DNA of 58,903 nucleotides from an uncultured Kiritimatiellota bacterium (GCA_934635045.1 CAKTZA010000015.1:1-58903), one strand, 5' to 3'; positions 34,809 to 43,093 are shown, counted from the first letter of the stretch. A program made the numbers and translations. Notes: a model not told the origin generated them from the letters alone.

Positions 34809-35699
34809 TCATGCCGCGCGACCTGCCCCCTCCGCCTCCTTCGCGAGCCGCCATCCGTGCGTCGAGTAGCCGATCCCGACCACCGGATGCGCCCCGACGC
34901 CGCGCGACCGGAACCGGTCCCCGAGCGCGGCCGCCGTCCGCAGCACGAACCCCGCGCTCCCGAACACCTTCCCAGCCCCGATCTGCGCCACCCGCCGCAG
35001 CCACCACCCCGCGGGGACAGGCCCCTCTGAACCGTCTCCCCCGGAAGCCGCGCGCGGACCTCCGACTCCATCCCCACAGGGGCCTGTCTCCGACATGGAT
35101 AGCTCGTCGTCTTCGCTCCAGCACCAGGGGTAGTCCTTCGCCTGGGTGACGAGGCCCGCGCGGACAGGGTTGTAAACGACGTATCTCTTGCACCGCGCGA
35201 GATACGCGCCGCTCTCGACGAGCGTCGACGTGAAGCGCCCAGACCAGACGCTGCCGCAGTACGGGCGCTCTCGCTTGAACGCGCGGTCGAACTCCTCCTT
35301 GAACGTCTTCACGAACTCGCTCACGTCATGCATCCGCACACGAAGACGATCCTGCTCGACTGCGAGCTTAGCCCCGTCGCCCGCAAGCGTGAGCCGTTTC
35401 CAGCGCTCGGCGTACACGCGCATCTCTCGCCCGCCCTTCAGCGCGCCCACGCGCCGGAGGAGTTCCTCCGCGTCCACGGGCGCGTCGGGCTTCGTCACCT
35501 TCACGACGGCGTGGAAGTGGTTTCCCATCGCCGCGTAGGCCTTGAGCTCCACGCCGCTGAACGCCGCCGCGCGCCGGAGCGCATCGACGAGAGCCGTCTT
35601 GTCCTTGCCCTGCCCGAAGAGCATCCTCTTCCCGTTCGTCCGCGACATGACGTGGTAGTGCGCGTCGCCGTCGGACTTGATCCTGTTCGTCCTTGCCAT
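34809..35699 (-). CDS. REP-associated tyrosine transposase (RAYT, Y1_Tnp/TnpA_REP)
   Basis: The 296-residue product has the RAYT hallmarks: RIKSDGDAHYHVMSRTNGKR, the HUH pair in MGNHFHAVVKV, and catalytic-Tyr regions SVWSGRFTSTLVESGAYL..RCKRYVVYNPVRAGLV. The start has AAGGAG upstream. RAYTs are single-strand endonucleases thought to spread REP palindromes. REP-type GGGGACAGGCCCC motifs lie on both sides of the gene and also inside it: residues about 203-229 are encoded by an inverted-arm insertion between the HUH domain and the tail. Mobile by origin, possibly domesticated; no terminal inverted repeats of an IS are seen. Confidence 0.85.
   Translation of the reverse strand: MARTNRIKSDGDAHYHVMSRTNGKRMLFGQGKDKTALVDALRRAAAFSGVELKAYAAMGNHFHAVVKVTKPDAPVDAEELLRRVGALKGGREMRVYAERWKRLTLAGDGAKLAVEQDRLRVRMHDVSEFVKTFKEEFDRAFKRERPYCGSVWSGRFTSTLVESGAYLARCKRYVVYNPVRAGLVTQAKDYPWCWSEDDELSMSETGPCGDGVGGPRAASGGDGSEGPVPAGWWLRRVAQIGAGKVFGSAGFVLRTAAALGDRFRSRGVGAHPVVGIGYSTHGWRLAKEAEGAGRAA
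35013..35091. repeat. REP-armed in-frame element inside the RAYT gene
   Basis: Arms GGGGACAGGCCCCT (35013-35026) and AGGGGCCTGTCTCC (35078-35091) are inverted, 13 of 14 positions pairing, around a 51-bp core. The whole is open in the RAYT frame (TGPCGDGV at one end, SEGPVPAGW at the other). Confidence 0.82.
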
Positions 35700-35787
35700 T
35701 TCCGTCTCTCCTTCTTGACGTTTCGTTGCCGCCGGACGGCCCATCCGCCCGGACGGGAGACAGTATGGCATATTTCCGCGAGAGAAA

Positions 35788-35828
35788 CCTTAAGAATACC
35801 TTAAGATTCGGCTTAAGATTTCTTAAGG
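35788..35828. promoter_or_regulatory. CTTAAG palindrome cluster upstream of RAYT
   Basis: CCTTAAGAA (35788-35796) and TTCTTAAGG (35820-35828) are perfect inverse copies, with two further direct CTTAAGATT units between them. The A/T-rich cluster is about 90 bp before the RAYT start, so it could be an operator or a structured leader; function unknown. Confidence 0.5.
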
Positions 35829-35874
35829 TTCAGGCCTTGCCGATTTGACGACGTTGCCGAGGCTGAAGTTCAGC

Positions 35875-36097
35875 GGGGCCTGTCCCCATGATCAGTTACA
35901 CGTCTGGCGGGGCCTGTCCCCACGTCGTCTGGCGGGGCCTGTCCCCACAGAAACGCTGATCAACCGATCAAAACCGATGATTTGTCGATATTTCCCCTTC
36001 GGCATTCGGGGGCTGTCCCCAGGGGGCATTCGGGGCCTGTCCCCAGGACTTCCTGTCCCCAGGACCCCCAGGGCCTGTCCCCAGGGCCCCTGTCCCC
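35875..36097. repeat. Array of eight GGGGCCTGTCCCC REP-like repeats
   Basis: Full or partial copies of GGGGCCTGTCCCC start at 35875, 35909, 35934, 36008, 36032, 36052, 36071 and 36087. The first three share CGTCTGGC or similar upstream flanks. Each has imperfect dyad symmetry (GGGG...CCCC). A 113-codon open frame across the array (35845-36186) is composed of the repeats and is not annotated as a gene. Confidence 0.88.
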
Positions 36098-36101
36098 ATT
36101 G

Positions 36102-36186
36102 CCCTCTGCGCTTCAAGGAGGCCTACGGCCTCACGCCGCTCGCGCTCCGCCGAAAGGCCGATCACGTGACGGCGCCAGCCGACTGA
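36102..36186 (+). pseudogene. Possible AraC-family C-terminal remnant
   Basis: After the REP array the plus strand encodes CPLRFKEAYGLTPLALRRKA and a stop. The motif FKEAYGLTPLALRR resembles the end of AraC/XylS DNA-binding domains (F+RxFGxTPxxYR). If so, the rest of the gene was lost or replaced by the REP array. Confidence 0.35.
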
Positions 36187-36210
36187 CCCTCAGGCCGAAC
36201 TCCACCACTG

Positions 36211-36567
36211 TTACTCCACCAACAGGGTCTGACCCTCAGGTCTCACACGGAGGGACGGAAAAAACGTCACGAGGAATCCGCACCCGACGCCCGCGACAAC
36301 GGCCGTCGGGCCGCTCCAGCTCGTCTCGGCCACCACGCGGATCAGCTTCTTCACGAGATCCGGCAGCTGAAGCGTGATGACCGACGGAACCTTGGCGCGA
36401 CGGTAGCGGAAAGCATCGCGGACGCTGAGAAACGAAAGCACGAAAAGCGAAAGCGCGAGGGCCCCCATCACGGCATCCCGCACGGTCTCAAGACCGTCCA
36501 GCGCCTTGAGCGCCCGCATCAGGCCCAACCCCATCAGCACGTAGGTCAGGAACGAGCCGAAACCTTC
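36211..36567 (-). pseudogene. Truncated cytochrome c biogenesis/DsbD-like membrane protein fragment
   Basis: Read from 36567 the frame gives EGFGSFLTYVLMGLGLMRAL, then a membrane helix, LSVRDAFRYRRAK, VITLQLPDLVKKLIR and VAGVGCGFLVTF. This looks like the middle of a membrane redox protein of the DsbD/CcdA-like type, where a CTGQVYLPT motif would be expected next. Instead the frame enters a CACGGAG repeat arm and ends in FPSLRVRPEGQ. There is no upstream half either: the fragment overlaps the preceding gene in another frame. Confidence 0.5.
36241..36262. repeat. Lone left arm of the CACACGGAG repeat family
   Basis: TCTCACACGGAGGGACGGA matches the element ends at 26573 and 49457, preceded by two copies of CTGACCCTCAGG (36183, 36229). 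It sits exactly where the membrane-protein fragment loses homology. Confidence 0.65.
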
Positions 36568-36944
36568 AGCGCGGCTTCGCGCTCGACGCGCAACGCACCA
36601 TCCGTCGCGCGAAGATAATCCATCAAGGCCTGCACGTCGTCCACGCCCAGGTCTCGGCGACGGGAGAGAGACCGAAGCGCGGCATTGCGCGCCTCGTAGC
36701 GGTCGGCGGTCGCGGCCTCGTGTCCGCAGACGACGGCAACCGCCACTGAGACGTCTTCCGAATCAACCGCCGTGCGGGGCTGCGCCGCACGGGACGCGGA
36801 CGGGACTGCGACTCCTTTCGTCTGAACCGGACGGACGCCTTGCCGAATCGCCGTCGGGACTTGCGGCGTCTTCCGACGCAACAAGCAGACTGCCGCGACG
36901 GCAACCGCAAGAAGCGCGATCAGTATCAGCATTCGCTTTTTCAT
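36546..36944 (-). CDS. Small signal-anchored protein, possibly truncated
   Basis: The 132-residue product has an N-terminal membrane anchor (MKKRMLILIALLAVAVAAVC), a Pro/Val/Thr linker and a short helical C-terminus (YEARNAALRSLSRRRDLGVD; VREREAALK-like VEREAALK). The helical part resembles fragments of HEAT-type helical proteins. It stops abruptly and the DNA continues, in another frame, into the DsbD-like fragment, so its 3' end may be a deletion junction. The start overlaps the upstream gene (ATGA). No function recognised. Confidence 0.55.
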   Translation of the reverse strand: MKKRMLILIALLAVAVAAVCLLRRKTPQVPTAIRQGVRPVQTKGVAVPSASRAAQPRTAVDSEDVSVAVAVVCGHEAATADRYEARNAALRSLSRRRDLGVDDVQALMDYLRATDGALRVEREAALKVSARS

Positions 36945-37399
36945 AAAGCCTCCTGTTCTTCGATCTGTGAGCGGTCACAACCCCATGTCTGACGAATCTT
37001 GTCCGGCAGTTCCCTGATCTTCTGCTCGATGGCCTCCAAGTCATGCAACTGCACACCCCGTTCCTTGTCCCGACAAGACGAACGATATTCTTTTCCCGCC
37101 TCTTTCAGGTCATCCGGCACCAGTTCGGGATACCACGCATAGACAACCTCGTCAACGTCCATGAACAGGTAACCGATGGGATACGCGACGACCTGCGCGA
37201 CTTCCCTCGACCAGGCCTTGCTTTCATGTTCGGCCAGACGAATCAGTTCACGCAGGGCATCGCACAGCGACCATGATTTCTGAAGAACGAGACGCGCCTC
37301 GTCGATGGAGCGTGGAATCCAACGCCCTTCCTTCGGGATATCCAACGCTCGCACTAGCTCCGTATACAGCGCCTTTACACGTTCAAGCGCATTATCCAT
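36941..37399 (-). CDS. Cytoplasmic helical protein of unknown function
   Basis: This 152-residue protein has no signal peptide. It is rich in Glu, Arg and Leu (ALERVKALYTELVRALD, LRELIRLAEHESKAWSREVA, IEQKIRELPDKIRQTWG) with a central YPIGYLFMDVDEVVYAWYPE segment. The start overlaps the previous stop as TAATG, so it belongs to the overlapping run 38492 to 36546. Not recognised; its place next to a Rhs tip makes an immunity or accessory role possible, but this is guesswork. Confidence 0.6.
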   Translation of the reverse strand: MDNALERVKALYTELVRALDIPKEGRWIPRSIDEARLVLQKSWSLCDALRELIRLAEHESKAWSREVAQVVAYPIGYLFMDVDEVVYAWYPELVPDDLKEAGKEYRSSCRDKERGVQLHDLEAIEQKIRELPDKIRQTWGCDRSQIEEQEAL

Positions 37400-37650
37400 T
37401 ATCCATGCAAGCCTTTCTTGCGATTCCTGAGAATCCTTTTTGCCAACCTGACCACTGCAAAGGGAATGGCCGTAATCGCCAGCGAAATCAACAGACAAAG
37501 CAACCACGCCTGATATTTGTCGTACGCCGGTTCATATGGGATGGCGACAACCACGTCAGAATCCGAAAGGGACTTCCAATCTCCGACTCGAACAAAAACC
37601 GTGTTTGTTGAAGCCGCAACGATCATCACGATACAACGCTTAACGTCCAT
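37399..37650 (-). CDS. Small two-helix membrane protein
   Basis: The 83-residue product has an N-terminal hydrophobic segment (CIVMIVAASTNTVFV), a short polar loop and a C-terminal helix (AWLLCLLISLAITAIPFAVV) with a basic tail RLAKRILRNRKKG. GGAGGAAAGG precedes the ATG, which overlaps the HEAT gene stop (TGATG). Unknown function. Confidence 0.6.
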   Translation of the reverse strand: MDVKRCIVMIVAASTNTVFVRVGDWKSLSDSDVVVAIPYEPAYDKYQAWLLCLLISLAITAIPFAVVRLAKRILRNRKKGLHG

Positions 37651-38492
37651 CACCTTTCCTCCAGTGCCCGCAGGGCGCAAGCGGCCGACTTGCGCACGAC
37701 AGCGTTCTCCTTCGGATCATCCGCGAAGCGTTTCAGGAGGCTGCGGGAGGAGACGACCTTCCGCTCGCCGCAGAGCTGCACCGCCATCACGCGCGCGGCG
37801 GGCGCAGCTGCGGCATCGGCGGCACAAGTGACAAGGCGCGCCTCCAGCCGCCGGGCATCGACATGCGGGTCGAACGCCGCGAGGTCGTCCAGCGCGCGGA
37901 ACGCCGCCGCCGCAACGATCGTGCGCGTCTCGTCCGCCGCCGCATCAAGGGCCTTGCGCAGATGCGAAGCCTCCGGCGAGGACGGGTCGTACGCGCCGCG
38001 CCGGTGCAGGGCCTCGGCGTAGAGGCCGATGTGCTGGACGGCGAAGTCGCGCGTGTAGACGTCTTGGCCTTGGTCTCGGAAGAGATCGACCATCACCTGT
38101 CCGTAGTCGGACGGAATCGGCTCCTCGTTCAACAGGTCGTCCATCAGCCGACTCTTCTCCGCCGCCAGCCGCACGATGTCGGACGATGACGGGGCGGCGG
38201 AGTCTGTCTCTCGTTTCGGCGACGACCGAAGCATTTCCTTTGCCACAGTCGGCACGACCTGCGGCGGACGCGCGGCCTCCACCGACTGCCGCACCGATTG
38301 CGGCTGCTCTTCAGCGTTGGATGTGATCTGTGGCATAAGCCGTTTGGATGGAACACCCGACTTCTCTGGAGCAAGACAAGGCATGGCATCCTGACTGCCA
38401 GACTTCTGCCGCCTGCAATCTTGACACCGACAAAAATAGATGGCTGCGAACAACAACATCAGAATTGCCACGCTCGTCACAAGAATCTTCAT
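37650..38492 (-). CDS. Signal-anchored HEAT-repeat-like protein
   Basis: The 280-residue product starts with a membrane anchor (MKILVTSVAILMLLFAAIYF), then about 90 residues of disordered linker. A helical C-terminal domain with HEAT-like pairs follows (DYGQVMVDLFRDQGQDVYTR, TIVAAAAFRALDDLAAFDP, ENAVVRKSAACALRALEER). First gene of an overlapping four-gene run. Probably a periplasmic scaffold. GC content is above that of the neighbours at 38.6-39.9 kb, so the island is mosaic. Confidence 0.65.
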   Translation of the reverse strand: MKILVTSVAILMLLFAAIYFCRCQDCRRQKSGSQDAMPCLAPEKSGVPSKRLMPQITSNAEEQPQSVRQSVEAARPPQVVPTVAKEMLRSSPKRETDSAAPSSSDIVRLAAEKSRLMDDLLNEEPIPSDYGQVMVDLFRDQGQDVYTRDFAVQHIGLYAEALHRRGAYDPSSPEASHLRKALDAAADETRTIVAAAAFRALDDLAAFDPHVDARRLEARLVTCAADAAAAPAARVMAVQLCGERKVVSSRSLLKRFADDPKENAVVRKSAACALRALEER

Positions 38493-38589
38493 TTCTTTCC
38501 CCCATTCTGAACGCGAGAGTCCTGCGACTCACGCCAACTCAATTGAGTATTTCATATGCTTCTCACCCAGCCTCTTTCGGACACATCAT

Positions 38590-39159
38590 TTATCCAAGAT
38601 ATGGAAGTTCGCTCACTGTCAGTTTAGGTTTCACTAATCGTAAATATGATTCTTGAGACACAGGGGACTGTACCTCAAGCGTCAATTCGATCTCATCATC
38701 ATAATGCCAATCAAATTCGCCAACATGAAAAATGAACAACGTATACCCAACATAAAACGAGACACCTTCCGGCAGGAAATCCCGATAAACAATCGGAATC
38801 CCTGTATGAGGTGGAACCTCCAATCTTGTCTGCCCATGCTTGACTACTAACCGCACCGAGAAATCATTCATCACTTGTTCAGCTCGTTTCCATCTGACGC
38901 GTCCATCCTTTGGGTATGTCACCCAGACCATATGAGGCAAAGCATGTTGCGGCCTGAACCTCGCCCGATACACAATGCCCGTACTTCCAAATGAAAACTC
39001 AGAAGGCGTAAAGTCATAGCTTTTAAATTTTTGTCCCGTCAAGAAGATGCACTTCACTAATTCAGGAAGTTGTGCTATCACATTGTACAGTACCGCAGCA
39101 TGCATCTCACAAGCAAGCAACGCAAAGAAACAAAGCAATATGCTTCTATGAAAACTCAT
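38590..39159 (-). CDS. Exported protein downstream of the Rhs tip, candidate immunity
   Basis: The 189-residue product has a clear signal peptide (SFHRSILLCFFALLACEMHA) and a beta-rich mature part (FSFGSTGIVYRARF, VRLVVKHGQTRLEVPP, EFDWHYDDEIELTLEV). The DNA is clearly A/T-richer than the core genome, typical of horizontally acquired immunity genes. The frame opens earlier, but only this ATG gives a signal peptide at the N-terminus. No strong ribosome site. Function unassigned. Confidence 0.55.
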   Translation of the reverse strand: MSFHRSILLCFFALLACEMHAAVLYNVIAQLPELVKCIFLTGQKFKSYDFTPSEFSFGSTGIVYRARFRPQHALPHMVWVTYPKDGRVRWKRAEQVMNDFSVRLVVKHGQTRLEVPPHTGIPIVYRDFLPEGVSFYVGYTLFIFHVGEFDWHYDDEIELTLEVQSPVSQESYLRLVKPKLTVSELPYLG

Positions 39160-39335
39160 GGCCCTGGTATTGCAACAAATGTTTGAGACGGGCCCCGCCA
39201 TGTTCGCAGACGACATCAGAAAATCGTCATCGGGGTAAGAGGCAGACATTGAACTGAGTGGCGTGCGAGACCGCGTAGAGCGCACCATCGGTACAAACAA
39301 TCGCAAAGGCAAAATATCTCTCACGGCAACCTTTT

Positions 39336-39869
39336 CTATACGGATTTAAAATGTCGAACCAATTCAGACTTAAACTCCATGAGAAAAGTTTTCACCTCTT
39401 CCTTATAAGCATTCACAACAGAAAAGGACACTTCGATGTTCAATGTCTCTTCAGTCTCTTTGGGCGCAAATTCAACAGGAAGCCTTGCGCTAAAGGCAAC
39501 TCCACATTCTGTCTGTTTCATATCCAATGGAATCTTTGCTTGACACATCAAATATGAAGCCTTGCGTTTTTTCTCGACACTGACTGTCGCAGATAAAATA
39601 TTCTCTAATTTAACGTCTCGAAGAGAAGTCTGAAACGTATAAACACCATTAGTCGCGGAATAATCATCAAACCTAAAATACAAATCATCCAAGCCGCCAT
39701 CTTCTCTCACCACATGGCATTTTCCACATCCCTCGCCCTCAAACGTCCATTCCATTCGACGAAAAGTAAGGAAACAGAAGATATATGCTTCTAACGCCAC
39801 AAAGCAAACAAACAGCACGCAAACAACTTTCGCAAGTATCTGTAGAAACTTGCTCAAAAACGCCATCAT
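39336..39869 (-). CDS. Membrane-anchored protein abutting the Rhs tip, candidate immunity
   Basis: The 177-residue product has one N-terminal membrane helix (LAKVVCVLFVCFVALEAYIF) and a beta-rich extracytoplasmic domain (GVYTFQTSLRDVKLENILSA; LNIEVSFSVVNAYKEEV). Its ATG lies 3 nt from the Rhs stop with GGGGGA upstream, the usual position of an immunity gene. It is low in GC. It may be a paralogue of, or partner to, the exported protein at 38590, but similarity is not evident by eye. Confidence 0.55.
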   Translation of the reverse strand: MMAFLSKFLQILAKVVCVLFVCFVALEAYIFCFLTFRRMEWTFEGEGCGKCHVVREDGGLDDLYFRFDDYSATNGVYTFQTSLRDVKLENILSATVSVEKKRKASYLMCQAKIPLDMKQTECGVAFSARLPVEFAPKETEETLNIEVSFSVVNAYKEEVKTFLMEFKSELVRHFKSV

Positions 39870-39871
39870 GA

Positions 39872-41517
39872 TTAGTTCCCCCAAATTAAATACGGCAGCA
39901 CATCAGCACAAAAATGTCCAATGCTGCGCCATGTCCATGACAAAGCACTATCGCCTTTTGTTGCAGGATTCACATAATTATATGACCCTTGCAAAGCTGG
40001 ATCTATAATTGGCCTTTTGGTATCTCCATCGTATACAACCTCACGGCCATCTGGATGAACGTATTTCTCTTCAGGTTGTCCTGTTCCATTGTCATGATAT
40101 TGAGACTGCCACGGCGGGAGCTTCTTCCATTCGGACTCACACTCATCTGAAGGAGGGGTTTGTGGCAATGGGCTATTTCTCCTCTTTCGATCTCGCGTGT
40201 GCCAATCTGGAGGCGGACACCCCCAATTTGACGGATCTGGATGCGGCGAGATCATTATGATTCGTCCACTTGGATCAACATAACTTAAGCTGTTATTCGC
40301 ACAGAACGCATACAGGTTCAGTCCTCCGCTGAGGCCGATGGGATCCTTGGAGAGCCAGCGGCCCGTCACGGGGTCGTACCAGCGCATGCGGAAGTTGACG
40401 AGCCCCGTCGCCGCCGAGCGCTCGCGCCCCTGGAAGCGGTAGCGCACCGCGCGCAGTTCCGCCGCGCTCGCGGCGACCTCCTCGTCGAGGACGTTGCCCC
40501 AGGCGTCGTACGTCCAGCGCGCGACGACGGCGCCGCGCTCGTCCGCGTAGCCCCAGACCGTGCCCTGGATGTCCGTGAGCGCGGTGTACGTGCGGCTGCC
40601 GATGCGAATCGCGAGCAGCCAGTCGATCCCCTCGCCCCACTCGTAGGCGCGGATGACGTGGCCGCTCTCGTCGAGGTCGGCGATGACCTGCCAGTTTTCG
40701 TCGTAGACGTGCCGCTCCGTCCCCTCTGCATTCGTGGTCGAGGCGCGCCGTCCGAGCGCGTCGTACGCATACGACTCGGCGAAGGCGCCGTTGGTGGCGA
40801 CCGAGACGAGCTGGGACTGCCCGTTCCACGTCAAGTCCCACGTGTCCGCGCCGCGCGCGATGCGCGTGACGCACCCCGCCGCATCGTGTTCGTACGCGCC
40901 GCCCGTCCACGACGCAAGGCGGTCGCCAGCCCCAAGCGCGTAGGCGACGTCGCCCCCGGCATCGCCGCGCTTCGCCGTGCGGTTGCCCGCCGCGTCGTAG
41001 GCGTACGACACGCCGCCGTCGGACACGAGACGGTCCAGGTCGTCGTAGGCGTAGGCGCGGTCGAAGCGGTTCGTGCCGAGCGCATGCCCCCGCGCGACGA
41101 TGCGCCCGATGGTGTCGTAGGCGTAGCTGAAGCCGCCGAGGGCTGCCCCGTCCACGCGATGTTCGTCACGCGGTCCATCACGTCGTATGCGTACGCCGTC
41201 ACGACGCCGCTCGCGTTCGTGACCGCCGCGAGCAGCCCATTCCACGGGCAATGGCCGAACGCCAGCGTCCCGGCGGGTGAGACCGAGCGCATGCGCCGCC
41301 CCGCCTTGTCGTAGGCGTAAAGCGCCGTCCCCGCGACGGAGACGCATGCCGTCACGGCGCCGCCGTCCGAGCGGACGTACCGCACCCAGCGCCCGTCCGC
41401 GCCGCGCGAGGCGTCGAGCCAGCCGGTCGCGGCGTCGTAGGCGTTCGAGACGAGCCCCGCCGCCGGTACGCTTCCGACGAAATCTTCTATTTTCAAGCCG
41501 TGTCTCGTTTCATGCAT
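39872..41517 (-). pseudogene. Rhs/YD-repeat C-terminal tip with frameshift
   Basis: Two frames join near 41145. The upstream frame has GLVSNAYDAATGWLDASRG, YAYDKAGRRM and VVTAYAYDVMDRVTNIAW; the downstream frame continues GGFSYAYDTIGRIVARG, YAYDDLDRLVSDGG and YDALGRRAS. The Rhs core boundary follows: RYRFQGRERSAATGLVNFRM, RWYDPVTGRWLSKDPIGLSG, NLYAFCANNSLSYVDPSG. The variable tip (about 120 residues, ending DVLPYLIWGN) contains HPDGREVVYDGD and YNYVNP; its toxin activity is unknown to me. The N-terminal 1000 or so residues of a normal Rhs are missing. It is an orphan tip of a polymorphic toxin, or sequencing error accounts for the shift. Confidence 0.8.
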
Positions 41518-41637
41518 CGCATCACCGAAAACACATCAACACCCGATTATGCGACCGCTCGTTCACGGGCAGCCGCTTGAAATGCTCTTGAATGAGCACC
41601 CCTTGGCTGACGCATTGGACTTCTTTAACATTCGACC

Positions 41638-42375
41638 TCATAGCATCAAGCAGTGTTCACGGTGAAAACGAAGATATGGTTTGTGAGCTTCTTCGATCCT
41701 CAGCAGTCGCGTCGTGTCATCAATGTCCAACAAAGTGCGATCAAAGCGCGCAAAGTATCTGGAGAAGACAACCTTCCCACTGTCGTCAAACGAAATATAT
41801 CCCTTATCAAAGAGTTTATCAAAGTTCGGCAAGAGCAAAAGTCCGTTGTAGACATCAAGTCGTTGCTGATTATCTGAGACACGCCAGGGCTTTATATGGG
41901 AAGCCATCAAAATATCGTAGTGCGAAAACGAGGAAATAGAGCACCCATGCCAGAATTCGATAAGTCGCTCACGAAACAAACCTTGACCGACGCGCGCCCG
42001 CGTCAAGGCGTTTCGCTCTGTTTCCGTAATATGCGTATCACGTTCAACTCGCCTCGCTTCGGCCAAAACAGTCTCGTCTTGCTGACGGCGAAAGTCAGAC
42101 AACAAAAACGCCCTGTATTTTCGCAACGCCGATTTGAAGTTAATCATGTCACGTGGCGTCTTGTATTTTTCCCGTCCGACACGTAAGGCATCTTCTGTTG
42201 CCACTATCGTACCGATGTCATCTTCTGTAAGATCTGCCGAGAGAACATAGGATTCGGAAAGAAACTTAAGCCATGCCATGTAATTCGTTCGAGAATGCCG
42301 ATTAACCCCACCCGGTCCTGTGAGATATCGATAGAAATCAGACTCCACTTCATTGAAATAACTTGTTCCCATCAT
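41638..42375 (-). CDS. HNH endonuclease (HNH_2 type)
   Basis: The 245-residue product has an N-terminal helical domain of the integrase SAM-like kind and a C-terminal HNH_2 core: RARVGQGLFRERLIEFWHGC, MASHIKPW with the catalytic His, RLDVYNGLLLLPNFDKLFDKG and ISFDDSGKVVFS. Such enzymes occur as restriction or toxin nucleases. One Cys of the usual C-x-VTG element remains but the TG is replaced by SS. The start overlaps the previous stop (ATGA). Low GC; island gene. Confidence 0.82.
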   Translation of the reverse strand: MMGTSYFNEVESDFYRYLTGPGGVNRHSRTNYMAWLKFLSESYVLSADLTEDDIGTIVATEDALRVGREKYKTPRDMINFKSALRKYRAFLLSDFRRQQDETVLAEARRVERDTHITETERNALTRARVGQGLFRERLIEFWHGCSISSFSHYDILMASHIKPWRVSDNQQRLDVYNGLLLLPNFDKLFDKGYISFDDSGKVVFSRYFARFDRTLLDIDDTTRLLRIEEAHKPYLRFHREHCLML

Positions 42376-42758
42376 CTAACGTCCTCTTTCACGGTGACCT
42401 CTACTATTTCCCATGAAAACCTGCCATCTTTAGTCTGTGCAAAATCACGGTCTATGGAATACTCTATGGAAGAAGAATCAATCAGTTTCTCTTGACAGTC
42501 TTCTGCTATGCAGGACATCATCGCCATACGGGCCACCCGTTCCGTCGAAAAAACGGATACAACAGGCTTTTCTCCCAAGACTTGGTCATCATCTATCGAC
42601 ATCAACACCCAAACCGAACGCTCACAAGGCCGTTCCGTGGCCTTCGTGTGATCGAAGAACCCCGTCACCCTTACACCCTCGCAGCCAACCCTCACGGTCA
42701 GATCCTCGCTTGTCAGCCTCTCTTTGTTTTCATTCAGCAACACGACGCTATTTACCAT
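42372..42758 (-). CDS. Unknown small cytoplasmic protein upstream of the HNH nuclease
   Basis: The 128 residues begin MVNSVVLLNENKERLTSEDL and end in EIVEVTVKEDVR; mixed alpha/beta with no signal peptide. An excellent AAGGAGG site precedes the ATG. It is co-transcribed and coupled with the HNH nuclease, so it may regulate or restrain it. No family recognised. Confidence 0.65.
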   Translation of the reverse strand: MVNSVVLLNENKERLTSEDLTVRVGCEGVRVTGFFDHTKATERPCERSVWVLMSIDDDQVLGEKPVVSVFSTERVARMAMMSCIAEDCQEKLIDSSSIEYSIDRDFAQTKDGRFSWEIVEVTVKEDVR

Positions 42759-42936
42759 CTCAACCTCCTTCATCCGAAAGGGGTTGGCGTCTTCATCCGC
42801 GCTTCGGGGTGGCTTCCTACAGCCAAAACGACATACGGGCAAAGACGCGCCCCAAAGCTCGCCTTTTTGTGTCGAACGCTGTCGCTTCGTTGGATGTAGG
42901 AATTTCCCCGATGCGCCGAACTGTTGTATGATGCGA
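42759..42936 (-). promoter_or_regulatory. About 170-nt leader between promoter and the HNH operon
   Basis: Between the -10 at 42937 and the ATG at 42758 lies an unusually long leader for this window. The frame of the downstream gene is open through it, but no start with a ribosome site is seen. I recognise no riboswitch or hairpin of note. Confidence 0.4.
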
Positions 42937-42942
42937 ATTATA
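42937..42942 (-). promoter_or_regulatory. Extended -10 promoter (TTTGGTATAAT) for the HNH operon
   Basis: On the minus strand. As at 11722, the TTGGTATAA bases also form the last codons (Leu-Val-stop) of the fragment that ends here. Confidence 0.65.
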
Positions 42943-43093
42943 CCAAAATTACTGACAAGGTGCGCAAGGCAAGGTCGTCTTCCGGCCCGACGCGGAGGAT
43001 GCCGGCCGCGTCGTCCGCACGCGCAGACGCGGCCCCGCACAGCAGGGCCAGGCGGAATCCGGCGCGGAAACGGCTCAAAGGCATGCGACACAT
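42938..43093 (-). pseudogene. Fragment of a secreted protein downstream of murF
   Basis: 12 nt after murF the frame MPLSRFRAGFRLALLCGAAS reads as a signal peptide, followed by about 22 residues (ADDAAGILRVGPEDDLALRT) and then Leu-Val-stop inside the next promoter. It looks like the 5' end of a secreted-protein gene cut off by the inserted island; alternatively a tiny exported peptide. Confidence 0.4.

Noticed and set aside
35845..36186. 113-codon open frame across the REP array
   Set aside because: Made of translated repeat units (GLSPG, GPVP); no ribosome site; only its last 28 codons resemble a protein family.
42759..43091. N-terminal extension of the 128-residue protein to 239 residues
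   Set aside because: It crosses the promoter at 42937 and the murF-proximal fragment; a strong AAGGAGG site marks the shorter start.
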